A program made the translations under genes and the position numbers. Positions 31,231-43,444 of a stretch of DNA of 64,000 nt are shown here, piece by piece; the first letter of the stretch is position 1, and each line of letters begins with the position of its first letter. A model generated the notes under the pieces. The model made no database searches. It was not told the origin of the DNA and worked only from the letters and a program-made list of their open reading frames with translations. Origin of the DNA: Corylus avellana (lineage: Eukaryota; Streptophyta; Magnoliopsida; Fagales; Betulaceae); assembly GCF_901000735.1 (NCBI RefSeq), contig NC_081545.1:1532583-1596582 (forward strand), read 5' to 3'.

Positions 31231-31859
31231 TACACGACAGGACAACATATATTGAGTGAGGTGGCGGAATAGGAGCTTGACACTGGTAGAGGTGGTAATG
31301 GAGCATAGGTAGAGGCGGAGGTGGACGGAGAGGTGGCAGAAAATCAGATTAAAAAAAAAAAGTTGATAGATGATGTTATAGATTTTAGACCATTCATTAA
31401 AGTTATTGCATTCGTCCAATACCTATAACTATTAAAGTTATTGCATGAGATTTTGATCCTAAAACTATTTTCTCTTTGTACTTTACTTTTACTCAGTATT
31501 TTCTTACTCTTTTCGGTGATTGACTAAATACCCATATATTATAGAGGACATGCTTCTTTCAAGAATTTAGCAAGCAGGTTTTCTCTTAATGTAAATGGAA
31601 TCAATGCTTTTTTTAATATATTTTATTTCCATAAATAACAGATCACTGCTTATACGAGGGAACAAATCACATGCAGTAGTCCAACGAAAAGTTGAACTAT
31701 CTAAATCAAAGGGATAGGAAAATGTGTACGTTGTATTCCTGTTGGTGTTCGTCTTCCCCTTTTCCTCTGGTTTCTTCCCAAGAAGTACTCTTTCATTGCT
31801 CTGAAGGGGAGAGGGGAGAGATACCGTCCCTACGTTGTACGTAGTGAGACAACCTTAAT

Positions 31860-32115
31860 TGGATTATATGTTTGGTGAATGAATTTAACCAAAAGCCGTT
31901 TCACCCGAAAACCATCCAAGAAATCCCATATTTTGTGTATTAAGATATTGTTCATATAATGTTTTTTTAAAAAATAATAAATGAAATTTCAAATTATTAT
32001 AGTCTTTATCTTGGAGACGGTCCACTAATAATGTTCAACTGAGGAAGTACAATACAATATATGACCATACTACATAACCTGGCCCGTCATGTGAGGATAG
32101 GGTTGTATATACCCT
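31860..32115 (+). promoter_or_regulatory. Orphan EG45-type promoter module
   Basis: 'ggtgaatgaatttaacc', 'gatattgttcatataatg', 'tagtctttatcttggagac' and 'tcatgtgaggatagggttg' parallel the promoter at 28840-29070. No EG45 coding sequence follows; the RLP-C 3' end does. Confidence 0.55.
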
Positions 32116-32325
32116 ACTTAAAAATAAAAAATAAAAAATAAAAAAAATCACACCAAAGCATTTTACATACTAACATTTTAATGCAACACTAATCCAAAAT
32201 ACACCAAAGCATAATGAAAAACGGAATGAAAACATTACACATAAAAATAAGATTAAAGTAAAAAAACACAGCTATAATAATAAATACATTGCTTTGGGAA
32301 AGTGTCTTGTCCAAACTATTTTTAT

Positions 32326-33890
32326 TTAATTTCTGCGTCTCCTCCCATTCAATGACCTTATTCTACAGGTCTTCATCAAAGAAAAAGATCATCTCCATTT
32401 CAAATCTCCTCCAGTTAGTACATTTAGAAAGGCAAAATTTTTGGACAATATTACCCTTCTAAATGCACTAACTGAGGGAAATTGAGAAAATTTGAAATGA
32501 AAATGATCATTTTCCCTTCATCAACCAATCATGTTTCCTTGCAATCACAATTTGCTCAATTATTACTCCAACAACGAATCCAAATCCATATATATCCAAT
32601 CACACTATTTTCCAACCAAACTCAAATGGTGATCCAGAGTTTTGACTTTCTTCAAAGATTGAAGGTTGAGAAAGCGACTTATCAGAATTCCCACATTTAT
32701 TTGTCAATGGTATTCCACACAATCCTAGATTCCCCTCAAATGAACTATTTTCAAATGTATTAAATTGTTTACCTTGTGGTATCGGTCCCGTGAGATTATT
32801 TTGAGAAACATTGAAGACTTCTAAGAATGTGAGTTGTGTTAGCTGCTGTGGAATCTCTCCTAAAAATTTGTTCCGAGAAAGGTCCGATGCTTCAAGCGCT
32901 ATAAGGTTTCCTAAAGATGATGGGATGTGACCGGTAAAAACATTATTAGAAAGATTGAGCAATTGGCCTCCTTTTATCCAAGTTTTTGGAATGCTTCCTT
33001 GAAATTTTTTCCTTGGTAGATCAAGTACTGATACAGAAGCTAGAATGTTGTCCGTGCATCATGGAAGTGAACCACTTAAGTTGTTATTCCCCAAATCAAG
33101 GACTTCAAGAGAATTCAAATTGCAAAACAGATCCGGAACATTTCCAGTCAATGAATTAATTGAAATAGAAAAATAGAAAGTGTAGACCGATGGAATAGGA
33201 TGTGATCCTTGAAGCAAATTGGAGCTGATATATATATCAAGAAATTCCAATTAATGAAGGCCAAGCAAGAAAAATTGGATGTTGACCAAAGCCTGTAAGA
33301 AAGTTGTTAAAAAGATCAAGAGCTTCTAGACTTGTAGTGCTTGTGTTCCACATCCATTATGGGATTAGGCCATTAATCTTGTTGTTAGACAAGTTTAAAT
33401 ACTCCAAGTCAGGTTGGTTTCTCAGGAAAATCAGAAACTCGCTCAAGTTGCACGAAGAAAATCCTAAACCTTCAAACCTTTGAAAAGTTGCATTGGCCCT
33501 GGTTTCTTTAGTAAGAAATGTATGCAATGTAGTTAAATATTAATTGAGCTTCACAAACTCATCAAACTCAACAATACCATTAAGGTAGTTCTCAGAAAGA
33601 TCAAGAAATTCAAGATCCAAGACACTTAATTGTGTGAGGTTGATAGGCCCAAAAGTAACTAGACCAATTAACCGAATGTTGCTCAGATAAAGGAAGCTCA
33701 GTTTTGGCAAGCTTACAAGCCAAAAAGCGATTGGACCTATCAATTGATTGTGTGAAATGTCAACCGAAGAGAGTTGAACGAGGTTTTCAAGTGAAGGCGG
33801 GATGCTACCCACGAAAGAGTTATTTGAAAGTCCAAGATCAATGAGTTTAGTGAGATTACCAAGTGAAGATGGAATGTTACCCACGAAAAA
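32326..33890 (-). pseudogene. RLP-C: truncated RLP pseudogene with a MITE in its tail
   Basis: Carries LRRs (NLTKLIDLGLSNNSFVGSIP), a middle LRR stretch (TGNVPDLFCNLNSLEVLDLG), the last LRR block ([40 protein letters not shown]) and a tail with CGIPLTNKCGNSDKS. The island is missing, as is everything before about 33884. A one-base deletion just after FEFGWKIV makes an immediate stop before the membrane helix. A 4-base insertion and a 137-bp MITE follow inside the tail. The last codons (GRRRRN-stop) remain at 32326. Several frame breaks; non-functional. Confidence 0.9.
32379..32515. mobile_element. Foldback MITE with 8-bp target duplication, inside RLP-C
   Basis: The 137-bp element is almost one long hairpin: 'ccagttagtacatttagaa' on the left against 'ttctaaatgcactaactg' on the right. 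CTTCATCA flanks it (32371-32378 and 32516-32523), an 8-bp duplication as in hAT elements. Undisrupted RLP paralogues read 'gtcttcattaacc' here. A copy sits at about 57080-57214. Confidence 0.8.
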
Positions 33891-34813
33891 AATTATTCAA
33901 CTAGAAAAGAAAAATTAAATTAAATTGAACAATCAGATTAGTCGTAATGTCAGTGTGCATACCACCCCATCATTAAAGTTGTATTTTTTATTATTTAGTC
34001 TTATCTAACTTCACAATTACCAACTTATGTGTCCATCTTTACAAGAAGTTTTCTTGAGAATTAAATAACTAAAATTGGGGAGATGTGCATATTGATGAGT
34101 GTTTGAATATGAATTGAGAAAGATTCAGAATAAGACAGCCGCCGTTGTCCACTGCATATATCTCTTTACAACAAACCACAACTTTCAATGAATATACTGA
34201 TGAGCCAAAACAGAGTACAGGCTGTTCAGGAAATAAATTACACAATACAAAAATACATCACACAAACAAGTCACTCATAATTTGAAAAAACAGGAATGTT
34301 TGAAATTACAGTTCTGGTTTTTTTTTTCTCAATAAATTAAAAACTACTTCTAACAAAACTCTTGTTGTTTAATATTTGTTCACCCATGTTGTGCCATGTG
34401 ACTTTTTTGTGAACTGTCACATGAGTTTATAAGGAGTTATAGTAAAAACTGTAGTATCAAAGCATTTTCCTTTTCTCTTTTTTCTTTTTTTCCTTCCACT
34501 TCTTTTAATTGAGTCCTTTAAATTACCAGTTATCCCAAAAGTTTAAGCTTATAAAAAGAGGTAAATTTAATCACTTAACCATTACTTTAACAGAATCTAT
34601 TAATTAGATCCACTAAACATCAATGGAAATGCAAAGCGTTTGAGGTGGTACCTGAATATAAAATCATATTGAAAATTAGGATCAAGGTGCGTACGTCCAA
34701 GTGGTAATTCTTATCCGAGGTCAAAAGAAACATATAATTTTTTTTCTTCATATAAAGTTATATTCCTTTTGAGCTAGCATCAATCAAACTTAACACAATT
34801 TAGTCTTTCTTTT

Positions 34814-34845
<32 letters not shown>

Positions 34846-35590
34846 GGGAGGGGGGTTTTTTAAATATGAACTTTAGCGCCAGCATTGATTATCATGGTCA
34901 AGGGTGAAATAGAATAAACTTTTGTTTGAACAAAGTCTGGAGACACATCGAAAATGTGTTTGCTTGAACATAGAATGATACAAACTAGGAAGACCCGAAC
35001 AAAACAAACAAGCCATGTGGGTAGAAATGGTTGTATTTTTTCTGTATGGTTTTGTTGTTCTTGGATTGGGTATGGTTTTGTTGGGAATTTCTTGTTTTCT
35101 GTAGTTCTTTTGGAAGGAAGGTTCTTGATTGGATATACCAAGTGATTGTAAACGCAAATACAACCAAATATTCTACGGATTAACTCTGACATGGGAACCT
35201 TTTTACCCAGTACAATTTTTTCCCAGGATTTCTAATGCAAGGTAAATAGCACGATGGATGAGCAAGATTTTGCTCATGAAGTAAAAGATAAAGCATTGAA
35301 ACAAGAAACCATCTAAAGAATGTACACAAACTACAAATAATTTATTCAGACCCTGTAATTTGGAGATGCCATTAGAATTTCTATATCAAATGCAAGAGGG
35401 TGGAAACCTTTGGATAAGTAATGCAATCTATATATAAAAGATCCCACCAAAGCATTTTACATACGAACATCTTAATGCCACACTAATCCAAAGTACTACA
35501 CCAAAACAATAATGAAAAAGGAAAGAAACACATTACACACAGAGAAATAAGATTAAAAGTAGAAAACACGGGTCTAATAATACATAAATT
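33891..35590. other. Intergenic DNA, RLP-D 3' flank
   Basis: AT-rich, with a T run at 34820-34845 and no supported gene. 34950-35560 is RLP downstream flank shared with 45940-46380 and partly with 26670-26830. Short open frames around 34860-35190 fall in this flank and show no domain. Confidence 0.5.
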
Positions 35591-35624
35591 GCTTTGGAAA
35601 GGTATCTTGCACAAACTATTTTAT

Positions 35625-38600
35625 TTAATTTCTGCGTCTCCTCCCACTCATTGGCCTTATTCGTAGGGTCTTCATTAACCAATCATGTTTCCTTGCGATC
35701 ACTATCGGCCCAATTATTACTCCAACAACAAATCCAAATACATATCCAATCACAACTATTTTCCAACCAAATTCAAATGGTAATCCAAAGTCTTGACTTT
35801 CTCGAGAGATTGAAGGGTGAGAAGGCGGCTCATTAGAATTCCCACATTTCCTTGTCAATGGTCTTCCACACAATCCTGGATTCCCCTGAAATGATTTGTT
35901 TTCAAATGTATCGAATTGCCTCCCTTGTGGTATAGGTCCCATGAGATTGTTACAGGATACATTGAGGAATCCTAAGAAAGTAAGTTGTGTTAATTGTTAT
36001 GGAATCTCCCCTGATAATTTATTATAAGAAAGATCCAATGCTTCCAGCTCTATAAGATTTCCTAAAGACGATGGGATGTGACCAATAAGAGCATTATTAG
36101 AAAGATTGAGCAATTGAGCTCCCTTTAAATTTTCAATAGATTCAGGTATCTCTCCGACAAAATTATTGCTTGAGAAATCAATGGCCGTGAATAATTCTTG
36201 GACCTTCTCGTAGAACATACTATTGCCTTTGTTTGTCATCATCATTGAGTAAGTATAAGCCTGGGGCAAAATGTTATACCCAAAACCTTTTTGCATTTGG
36301 AAGTCTGAGTATTCTTGAATATATGTTGACAGCTGCACATTCTCAAAATTTTTGGCCTTCCAATTTTCAAGAAGTCTCAACGGTAGCTTTCCCATAAAAT
36401 CATTGTGGGAGATGTCAAGGATTCGCAAGTTGGGGAACTTAAAATAGGTTTGAGGTGTCCCCATTGAACCATTGAATTTGTTTGACCGTAAAATGAGGAC
36501 CTCTAAATTTGGAAGATGTCCCAACCAAAATGGAAAAATATCAATGAATTGGTTATCACTAAGATCAAGGACCCTCAGCCATGTACACTTGGCCAACAAT
36601 CTCGGTAAATGCCCTTGGAATTTGTTTTGACTGAAATTTATTACCCTCAATTGGCCTCCTCCTATCCAAGTTTGTGGAATGCTTCCTTGAAATTTGTTTC
36701 TTCGCAGATCAAGTACTGATAGAGAAGCACCAAAGTTGTCTAAGCAGTGCGGAAGTGAACCACTTAAGTTGTTATTTGCCAAATCAAGGACTTGAAGAAA
36801 AATCAAAGTGCAAAACAATTTCGGAACATTTCCAGTCAATGAATTATTTGAAATATCGAAATGCAAAGTGGCGACTGGTGGAATAGGAAGTGATCCTTGG
36901 AGCGAGTTTGACTCAAGATCAAGAACTTGTAGACTCGCGGTGCTTTTGTTCCACATCCATTCTGGGACTTGGCCATGAATCTTGTTGTTGGAGAGGTTTA
37001 AAAACACCAATTCATCTTGGTCTCTAAGAAAATTTGGAAATTTGCTCAAGTTGCACGAAGAAAATCCTAAAACTTGAAACTTTTGAAGAGTTGCATTGGC
37101 ACTGGTTTCTTTAGTAAGTAAAGATAATTGATTACCAGAAATATCCAATGCAATTAAATGTTTGAGCTTAACAAACTCGGCAAACTCCACAATGCCGTTA
37201 AGGTAGTTTTCAGAAAGATAAAGAACTTGAAGATTCTTGAAGTTGAAGACTGAGTTTGAAATTTGACCATGAAGTTTGTTGGTGGAAAGGTCCAAGAAAA
37301 GTAATTGTGTGAGGTTCATAGGCCCAAAAGTAACTGGGCCAGTTAACTGATTGTTGCTCAAATTAATGGCTTCCAATTGTGTTTCATTCATAAGCCCAAA
37401 ATGCAATTCACCACTCAAAAGGTTCTCCTCTAGATAAATGTCAATCAATTGTGGCAAGTTTACAAGCTTAGTAGGAATTGGACCTGTCAATTGATTGAAT
37501 GAAATGCCTAAAAGAGAGAGTTGAGCAAGATTTCCAAGTGAAGGCGGGATGTTACCCACAAAAGAGTTCACAGAAAGGTCAAGATAAGTGAGTTTAGTAA
37601 GGTTTCCAAGGGAAGACGGGACGTTACCCACAAAAGAGTTACGTCCAAGGGCAAGTTCAGTGAGTTTAGTAAGGTTACCAAGTGAAGATGGAATAGACCC
37701 CGAAAAATTGCAACCCCACAGAGACAAGTCATTCAGAAATCCAAGGTTTCCCATGGAAGCGGGTAGTTCCCTTGAGAAACTCGTGGCTGCGAGATTCAAT
37801 GCTTCAAGCGGACCACTCCATGTAAAGTCAGGCAAATAACCGGTGAGGCCTTCATTGCCAATTACAGAAAGAACTCGCAAATTTGATAGCTTAAAGATGC
37901 CTATTGGAAATTCCCCGTGCAAACCACATCCACCAAGAGAGAGGAATGTTAACAAAGACAAGTTTGCCAAAATATTAGGTACCGTAGAGCTAATGTCCAC
38001 CCCACTCAAATCAAGCTTTTGTAGGCGAGTCAAATTTCCAACTAGGCTTCTTAGGCTGGGCTTTTTGAGTTCCAAATGGGGATGTCCAAGAGGGGGGATA
38101 CCAGGATAGTCTTGAGATAAATCGAGGGATGACAAGTGCGACAATTGTGAAATTTCTAACGGAATTTGACCATGAAAGTTAGACCAAGAGAGATTGAGAT
38201 GTGTTAGTCTTGGAAGATCACGTACCTGGTGTGGGATATGAGAGTAGTTAAAGTCATTGAAGGCAAGGTTAAGCCTTTGGAGATGAACAAGACGGAAAAG
38301 GCTGCTGGTGTAGTTAATAGAACCATATAGACAGCTACTACTGAGTTCAAGCCCAATTACATGACCCGTATCCTTGTCGCACTCCACCCCATCCCATGAG
38401 CAGCAGTCACTTTTGTCTCCTTCTACTGTCCAAGACCCAACCTTTTGACAATGAGGATAATCAGGTGGAAAATCAAACCACGACTTCATTGATGCAGATT
38501 TATGGATGATAAAGCTTTGCTTGAATTGCAACAAGGCAGAGCTCTGATCATGATGGCACAGGGGTTGCATAAAAGGAGAAGATTGACCAACTATAAGATG

Positions 38601-38660
38601 TAACCGTGAAAGTAAGAAAAACAAGGCCATGAAAATGAAGAGAGAAAGCGAGAAACCCAT
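35625..38660 (-). pseudogene. RLP-D: near-intact LRR receptor-like protein with one nonsense codon
   Basis: A 1,011-codon Cf-9/HcrVf-type RLP, the best-preserved copy. Residues 1-27 are a signal peptide (MGFSLSLFIFMALFFLLSR). An LRRNT cap follows (CHHDQSSALLQFKQSF; DCCSWDGVECDKDTGHV at about 80-100), then some 28 plant LRRs (for example KLTYLDLSVNSFVGNIPPSL), an island at about 766-825 containing YTYSMMMTNKGNSMFYEKVQ, and the last LRRs. The codon after SGEIP is TAA at 35997-35999; paralogue F has GAA there, so a single G-to-T change ends the protein at 887 residues. The frame stays open behind it for the last [20 protein letters not shown], a Gly-rich transmembrane helix ([16 protein letters not shown]) and the tail [15 protein letters not shown]. 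No intron. It could still make a secreted LRR protein with no anchor; as a receptor it is broken. Confidence 0.92.
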
Positions 38661-38727
38661 TGTGTTATATCACTGTTGGATATGCTTGGTAAATGGTAAT
38701 GAAGCTCATAATATGGAGAGAGCTTTA

Positions 38728-38734
38728 ATTTATA
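38728..38734 (-). promoter_or_regulatory. TATA box of RLP-D
   Basis: TATAAAT on the minus strand, about 68 bases before the ATG, in the same 'gcctataaattaaagctc' context as RLP-H and RLP-I. Confidence 0.7.
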
Positions 38735-39599
38735 GGCTGGATTTCGATTTCGCTTGGCGTTGCAGCAAGCTTTTGCGAGTATGTATGTCCACTGTGCAAA
38801 GAAATGATGTGTCGGCCAGATGGTATGTACGGGCATCTATAATTGACTCTTTTGGTCATCAAATGAATAAATAAAAATTAGAAGGGCCTAGAACTGGTGC
38901 TCCAAATTAAGCTGAATAGGATCAGTCTTGCGCTAGCTTGAGTAATATTGCTATTTTTTTTTTTTTTTTTTCTTTGCTCCAAAATTGATATGACTTTTAA
39001 ATTATTATTAGATTTATGGTAAATTATTATTGATTTTTTTTAAAAAAAAATAACACTTTCAATCATAATTATGATCATTATTTGATAATTAGCAGTTAAG
39101 TGCGCACGCGTAACACGCCTCGTCAATTGGCATCTTTTTATCTCATTTCCAACTTTTAATTATCTCATTGCCTGATTTTCTGTCATGATAATAATGATAT
39201 TCAAGAAGGGGTCACAACTAATATCCACGATTAAATGGATCTTATCCCATGTACACTTTGATTTTACATCCATGGAATAAGTTTTGTGGTGATAAAAAAG
39301 ATGGCACTCTTTCATAAAGAGTCCTCCACTATGAAACAATGAAGTCCTCCACTTAATTAAAAGAAGTCGTCCTCTAATTATTTATTACAAAGTTATAGCT
39401 TCTAGATTTCTATGCAAAGTCATTAGGATCACCTAGAGTAGTTACAAAAGTGATAGAAGTTCAAGAAGATTAAGTAAAACTTTCGTTTTTTTTTTTTTTT
39501 TTCTTTTCCTTTTGAGAAAAAAAAATATATATCCAATAAGTAATTGGAAATGCTACATCAACAATGTGAGATAAAAGTGAAATAAAAATTTGATGTATA

Positions 39600-39830
39600 G
39601 CTCAGTACTACTGAAAAAAAGACAATTATTGTCGTTTTTTACAAATGACATGAGATAAAGTTGACGTCGTTGATATAAAAATGACCAAAACATATCGTCA
39701 GTTTTCTCTAAACGACGATATCATATTTAATATATCCTCATTTGTTCAGAAACAACTTCTAATTTCTAATTTTATCGTCGTTTCAGAAAAGCAATTAACT
39801 TATTAAAGCTTTAAGGTGCGCTAGTTATAT
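39600..39830. repeat. Dispersed element with ACGACGAT motifs
   Basis: 'attattgtcgttttttac', 'aaacgacgatatcatattt' and 'ttatcgtcgtttcag' form mirrored motifs. Three copies: here, 45390-45600 and 47730-47950. The 45393 copy begins CACTACTAAAAAA, suggesting a CACTA-type end, but no opposite end was found. Confidence 0.45.
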
Positions 39831-40479
39831 AGTTTCAACAATATTTAAAACTCAAGTTTATGATCATTTTAAATTTGAGACATTTTTTTGGTTAAATAAA
39901 TAATAAACATGATATGAAAAATAAAATTATGCCCCTCTTATTAACAAAAAAAAAAAACAAACGAACAAAGTTGGGTCATGCGTAAGCATACGCAGCAATG
40001 CATGGTTGGGCTCTCACTCAACTATTGTAATGGTTGGGTCATGGTTATGGGCATGACCCAACCACCCTTAACCGGGTATAATTGGGTCAATGCCCATAAT
40101 TAACCAGGGTTGGATCGTGCATGTATCGCCATGGTTATGGGCATGATCCATCTCTTCTCCCCCCACCACCAACTTCTTTAATATGTCTAGGAAGGGTACG
40201 TAGCTAATATAATTTTTGTTATTTATTCGATAAAAAATATGAATAAATGTCTCAATTTAAAAAAATTAAAAAAATAAAAAAAGACTGAAATCTGAAATAT
40301 TGGACTCACGCAACCAATATGATCATGATGTAATTAGTGTAAATTAGGTTTAAAATGATGATCATGATCTAATTAGTGTCTTTCCATAGTGTTGGAAACA
40401 TCAAACATGCATTCTTCAGAAACCATTTTTGCGCATCTAAGTTTAATTTTATCTGCAGGATTTGAAGCGAACTCATATC

Positions 40480-40610
40480 GCAAATCAATTCCAAAATATT
40501 TCCAGTCAATGAATTATTTAAATGATAATAATTCATAACGGAGACGGTAGAATAGGAAGTGATCCTTTAAACAAATTAGACCGGAGCTATAAATCGATGA
40601 GACGAGACGA
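40480..40610 (-). pseudogene. RLP-E relic, part 1
   Basis: 'ttccagtcaatgaattattt' and 'ggtagaataggaagtgatcc' match the minus-strand RLP segment encoding NSLTGNVP and GSLPIPP in RLP-D (36835-36905). Heavily decayed, no open frame. Repeated at 48650-48770. Confidence 0.7.
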
Positions 40611-40799
40611 GGCCATTGTAAAATATCTTGACTCAATTTATCTTTTTATTTCCCTTTATATTTAATTTTCCATTACATTATAATTTTTTTTTTTATTATT
40701 ATTATTACTTTTCTTCCTTTCTCATCGATCTCATCTATGAAAGTCATAGCTAGCATGATTATTTTTCGATGGTGCTCGTGGGTGCATGTTGTTTTCTTT

Positions 40800-40899
40800 N
40801 NNNNNNNNNNNNNNNNNNNNNNNNNNNNNNNNNNNNNNNNNNNNNNNNNNNNNNNNNNNNNNNNNNNNNNNNNNNNNNNNNNNNNNNNNNNNNNNNNNN
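40800..40899. other. Assembly gap (100 N)
   Basis: Exactly 100 N, a fixed-size scaffold gap. The left side continues as 48961-49000 would; the right side is the CACTA interior. Confidence 1.
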
Positions 40900-41467
40900 A
40901 ACAAAAAGGAGAAGATCAGAAGAAGAAGAGGAAGAAGAAGAGAAGATTAGAAGAGAGAGAGAGAGAAAAGTGAGAGCTGGAGAAAATTTTCTCCAGCTCT
41001 CACCATGGTGCAGATCGAACACAGATCTGCACAGCAGAGTGAGGGAGCTGTCGTGCGTGCAGAGGAATTCAAAAAAAAAAATTAATAATTTAATTGAAAA
41101 TTAATTTAAATTAATCAATTTTTTAATTGGAAAAAAAATTCCATAAAAAATTAAAAAATATATATTTTTTTTTAATTAATTTTTTAAATTTCCTGACGTG
41201 TCAATTTTGACACATCAGAAAATTTTCTGACGTGTTATAATTTATAACACGTCAGAAAATAATTTCTGACGTGTTATAATTTTGACACGCCAGAAAATAA
41301 TTTCTGACGTGTCAAAATTAACACGTCAGAAATTTTCCGTTTCTGACACTTATAATTTTCACGCGTGAAACACGTCAGAAAGGCCCCGTCAGGAACGTTT
41401 TCTGACGTGTCAAACTACCTGACGCGTCAGAAAACGTTCGTCAGAAAAAATTTAATTTTTTGTAGTA
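40900..41467. mobile_element. CACTA element, right part of a second copy
   Basis: Colinear with 11044-11588, with its own indels, extra TTTCTGACGTG/CACGTCAGAAAA units, and an end reading TGTAGTA in place of TGTAGTG. The left end is lost in the N gap. The same SINE half ('ggtcactaattcgaatct') follows. Confidence 0.85.
40970..41003. repeat. Perfect 34-bp palindrome in the second CACTA copy
   Basis: Self-complementary around GAAAATTTTC, with arms GTGAGAGCTGGAGAAAA. The first copy has only one arm here, and other palindromes instead. Confidence 0.9.
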
Positions 41468-42318
41468 AAAGGTCACTAATTCGAATCTCTCCCCCACCCC
41501 TCTCTTCCCTTGTGTGAACATATCAAAAAAATAAATAAATAAATAGCAAAAAAATTTGGAAATTTCTATTTTTGGATTGGTATTACAGAAATCGATCGTT
41601 TATTGTCTTTTTAGAGTGACATTTTTCCTTTCTTTAAATAGATTTTCATATATAGTTTGGACCAGACAATATTAAGAAATTATAAAAATCATTTTTCATT
41701 TCATCTTTTATCAATTTCTATATAGTAAATGGGTGAATCCGCTATTGAATTTGTGTGGGATTCATGAGTCCACAAATTCATTAATAAATCCATTAAATTT
41801 GCAAAAACATAGACATAATCTACAAAATGACTGAATCACGTGAAAGCTTTAATCAGCTTAGCATTTCCAACATTTTCAACGCAAAATAAAGTAATGATTA
41901 TTGGAGTCTTGAAAGTGAATTTTCCAACCGAAAGTGCTCCATTACAACCATATCAATTTTCAAAAGTGGTGATCACGAGAGACGTGGAAATGACTCTTTA
42001 CGAAAGAAGTCTTCCATTATGAAACGGTGATCCTTGTTTTCCTCTATTGATAGACAAAAGATCAAAAGCGAAAAGATCACATAAGCAAAAGGACATGAAA
42101 GAAGTGAAGAACAATATATAACAATGCATGGCTTGTAAAAGTTTGAGAGAAGCTCTGTTTGGTTAACTCACCAAAACAAACGATTGTGATATTATTTATC
42201 ATTAAGGCTTTACAGAGAATTAAGAAAACATACAAAGAGGAAAGCCTATATTCGTATATCTAAAAGCCAAATAAAGAATACAAGTAGAAGACTAAGAAAG
42301 GAAAAAGATGAGAATTCT

Positions 42319-42883
42319 ATTAAAAATAATGCAAAATGTGTTCCTATTTCTCAGCTTGTTAGTTGAGTAGTGGGTTAGTGGTACCTGTTAAATAGCTTGT
42401 TATTTGATTCGATCAGCAGCATTATCTTTATTGTATGCACGTTGAGTCCTTTGGCTTTAAGCATGCTTTTAGCCATTTCCACAATGCTTCTATTTTTCCC
42501 CCCCGCAAGATTGAGGATTGTCAGGAGTTTTAAACATTTTGCATTAAGGGGGAGTGTTAGAAATAATGCAAAATGTGTTCCTATTTCTTAGCTTGTTAGT
42601 CGTGTTGTTTTGTTTGATGAGAAAAATGCTTGGAATTGGAATGAGCATCAACATTTTCCTTTCACAATCCAAGAGGATGATAACTTGGTGGATGAGATAG
42701 TAGAGCATGAAGGTGAAAGCTGCCCATCTAATCCTTCAAGTCCTTTCACACCTAGAAACAACCCATCTAGCTATTCAGGTTCTTCATCGTTCTCTTCTCT
42801 TGAACCACCACGGAGAAAAGTGAAGGACTTGAAAGAGATATATGAGCAGGGTGAAAGATGTCATTTTAAATAGGTTAATGAGC
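42319..42883. mobile_element. Scrambled Copia fragments, second copy
   Basis: Same order and orientations as 12452-13017, including the reversed integrase piece and the FDEKNAWNWNEH segment at 42610-42873. Cut by the N gap at 42884. Confidence 0.8.
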
Positions 42884-42983
42884 NNNNNNNNNNNNNNNNN
42901 NNNNNNNNNNNNNNNNNNNNNNNNNNNNNNNNNNNNNNNNNNNNNNNNNNNNNNNNNNNNNNNNNNNNNNNNNNNNNNNNNNN
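42884..42983. other. Assembly gap (100 N)
   Basis: Exactly 100 N. Sequence after it does not match what follows 13017 in the partner block. Confidence 1.
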
Positions 42984-43440
42984 GTCATTGTGCTCTATGC
43001 TTGAAATTTGAGTCTCACCCAAGTAGTTGCGAAAATTACCTTGGTGGCACCAAGGTGACCAAATGGTGTGGAAGTGGAGTGGAAAGACGTGTGTCAATTG
43101 TTTGGTGAGCTCAAGTTAGTAGGCTGATATTTCAGTTACACATACATAAGCCCAACAAGTACTCCCTAATTCCCTTCTCCAATGTGTCAAGTTAGAGAAA
43201 GAAAATTTTATGTTGTTTAAGCAGAGCAAATTGCTTCAGCTTGATTTTGATTTATGAAGAAGTGAATTTTTTCAAAAAAAATAAAAAAAATAAATAAGAG
43301 CAATTTGGGTTTTTCTTAATATATAGTAGACATAAGTGTCTAATACTAAACTACTCGTAAAATCTCTAATTGCATGTCTCAATTTCTATCTTTATTTCGC
43401 TTTATATTTAATTTTCCATTAAATTATGATTTTCTTCAAA
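42984..43440. other. Intergenic DNA, no gene seen
   Basis: From about 43285 ('aataagagcaatttgggttt') it is colinear with 49198 onward, so the segment belongs to the RLP-E/G duplicated unit. The first 300 bases are unmatched in this window. Confidence 0.5.
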
Positions 43441-43444
43441 TTAG

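Larger units (their letters stand above)
31147..33890. repeat. Segmental duplication, copy 1 (partner 55982-58720)
   Basis: The two blocks are colinear through 'gtcccataggtggctaaaca', the 'ttgaactatctaaatcaaag' region, the EG45-type orphan promoter, a foldback MITE and an RLP C-terminal half. There are small indels and scattered substitutions. Together with 28420-29175, which matches 54430-55985, this shows one duplicated unit of about 5 kb. Confidence 0.88.
38887..40799. repeat. Segmental duplication, copy 1 (partner 47010-48999)
   Basis: Both start 'cctagaactggtgctccaaa' and stay colinear, with small indels, through poly-T, 'acgacgatatcatattt', 'gttgggtcatgcgtaagcat' and 'ttcgatggtgctcgt'. 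Copy 1 is cut by the N gap at 40800; copy 2 continues into 49000-49350. Confidence 0.92.
40900..42883. repeat. Segmental duplication block, copy 2 (partner 11044-13017)
   Basis: This 1,984-bp piece lies exactly between two 100-N gaps and has no sequence continuity with either neighbour. It is colinear with 11044-13017. Confidence 0.93.

Noticed and set aside
34860..35192. 110- and 96-codon open frames
   Set aside because: They lie in the RLP 3' flank, overlap each other in different frames and have no domain; the flank is repeated without the frames elsewhere.
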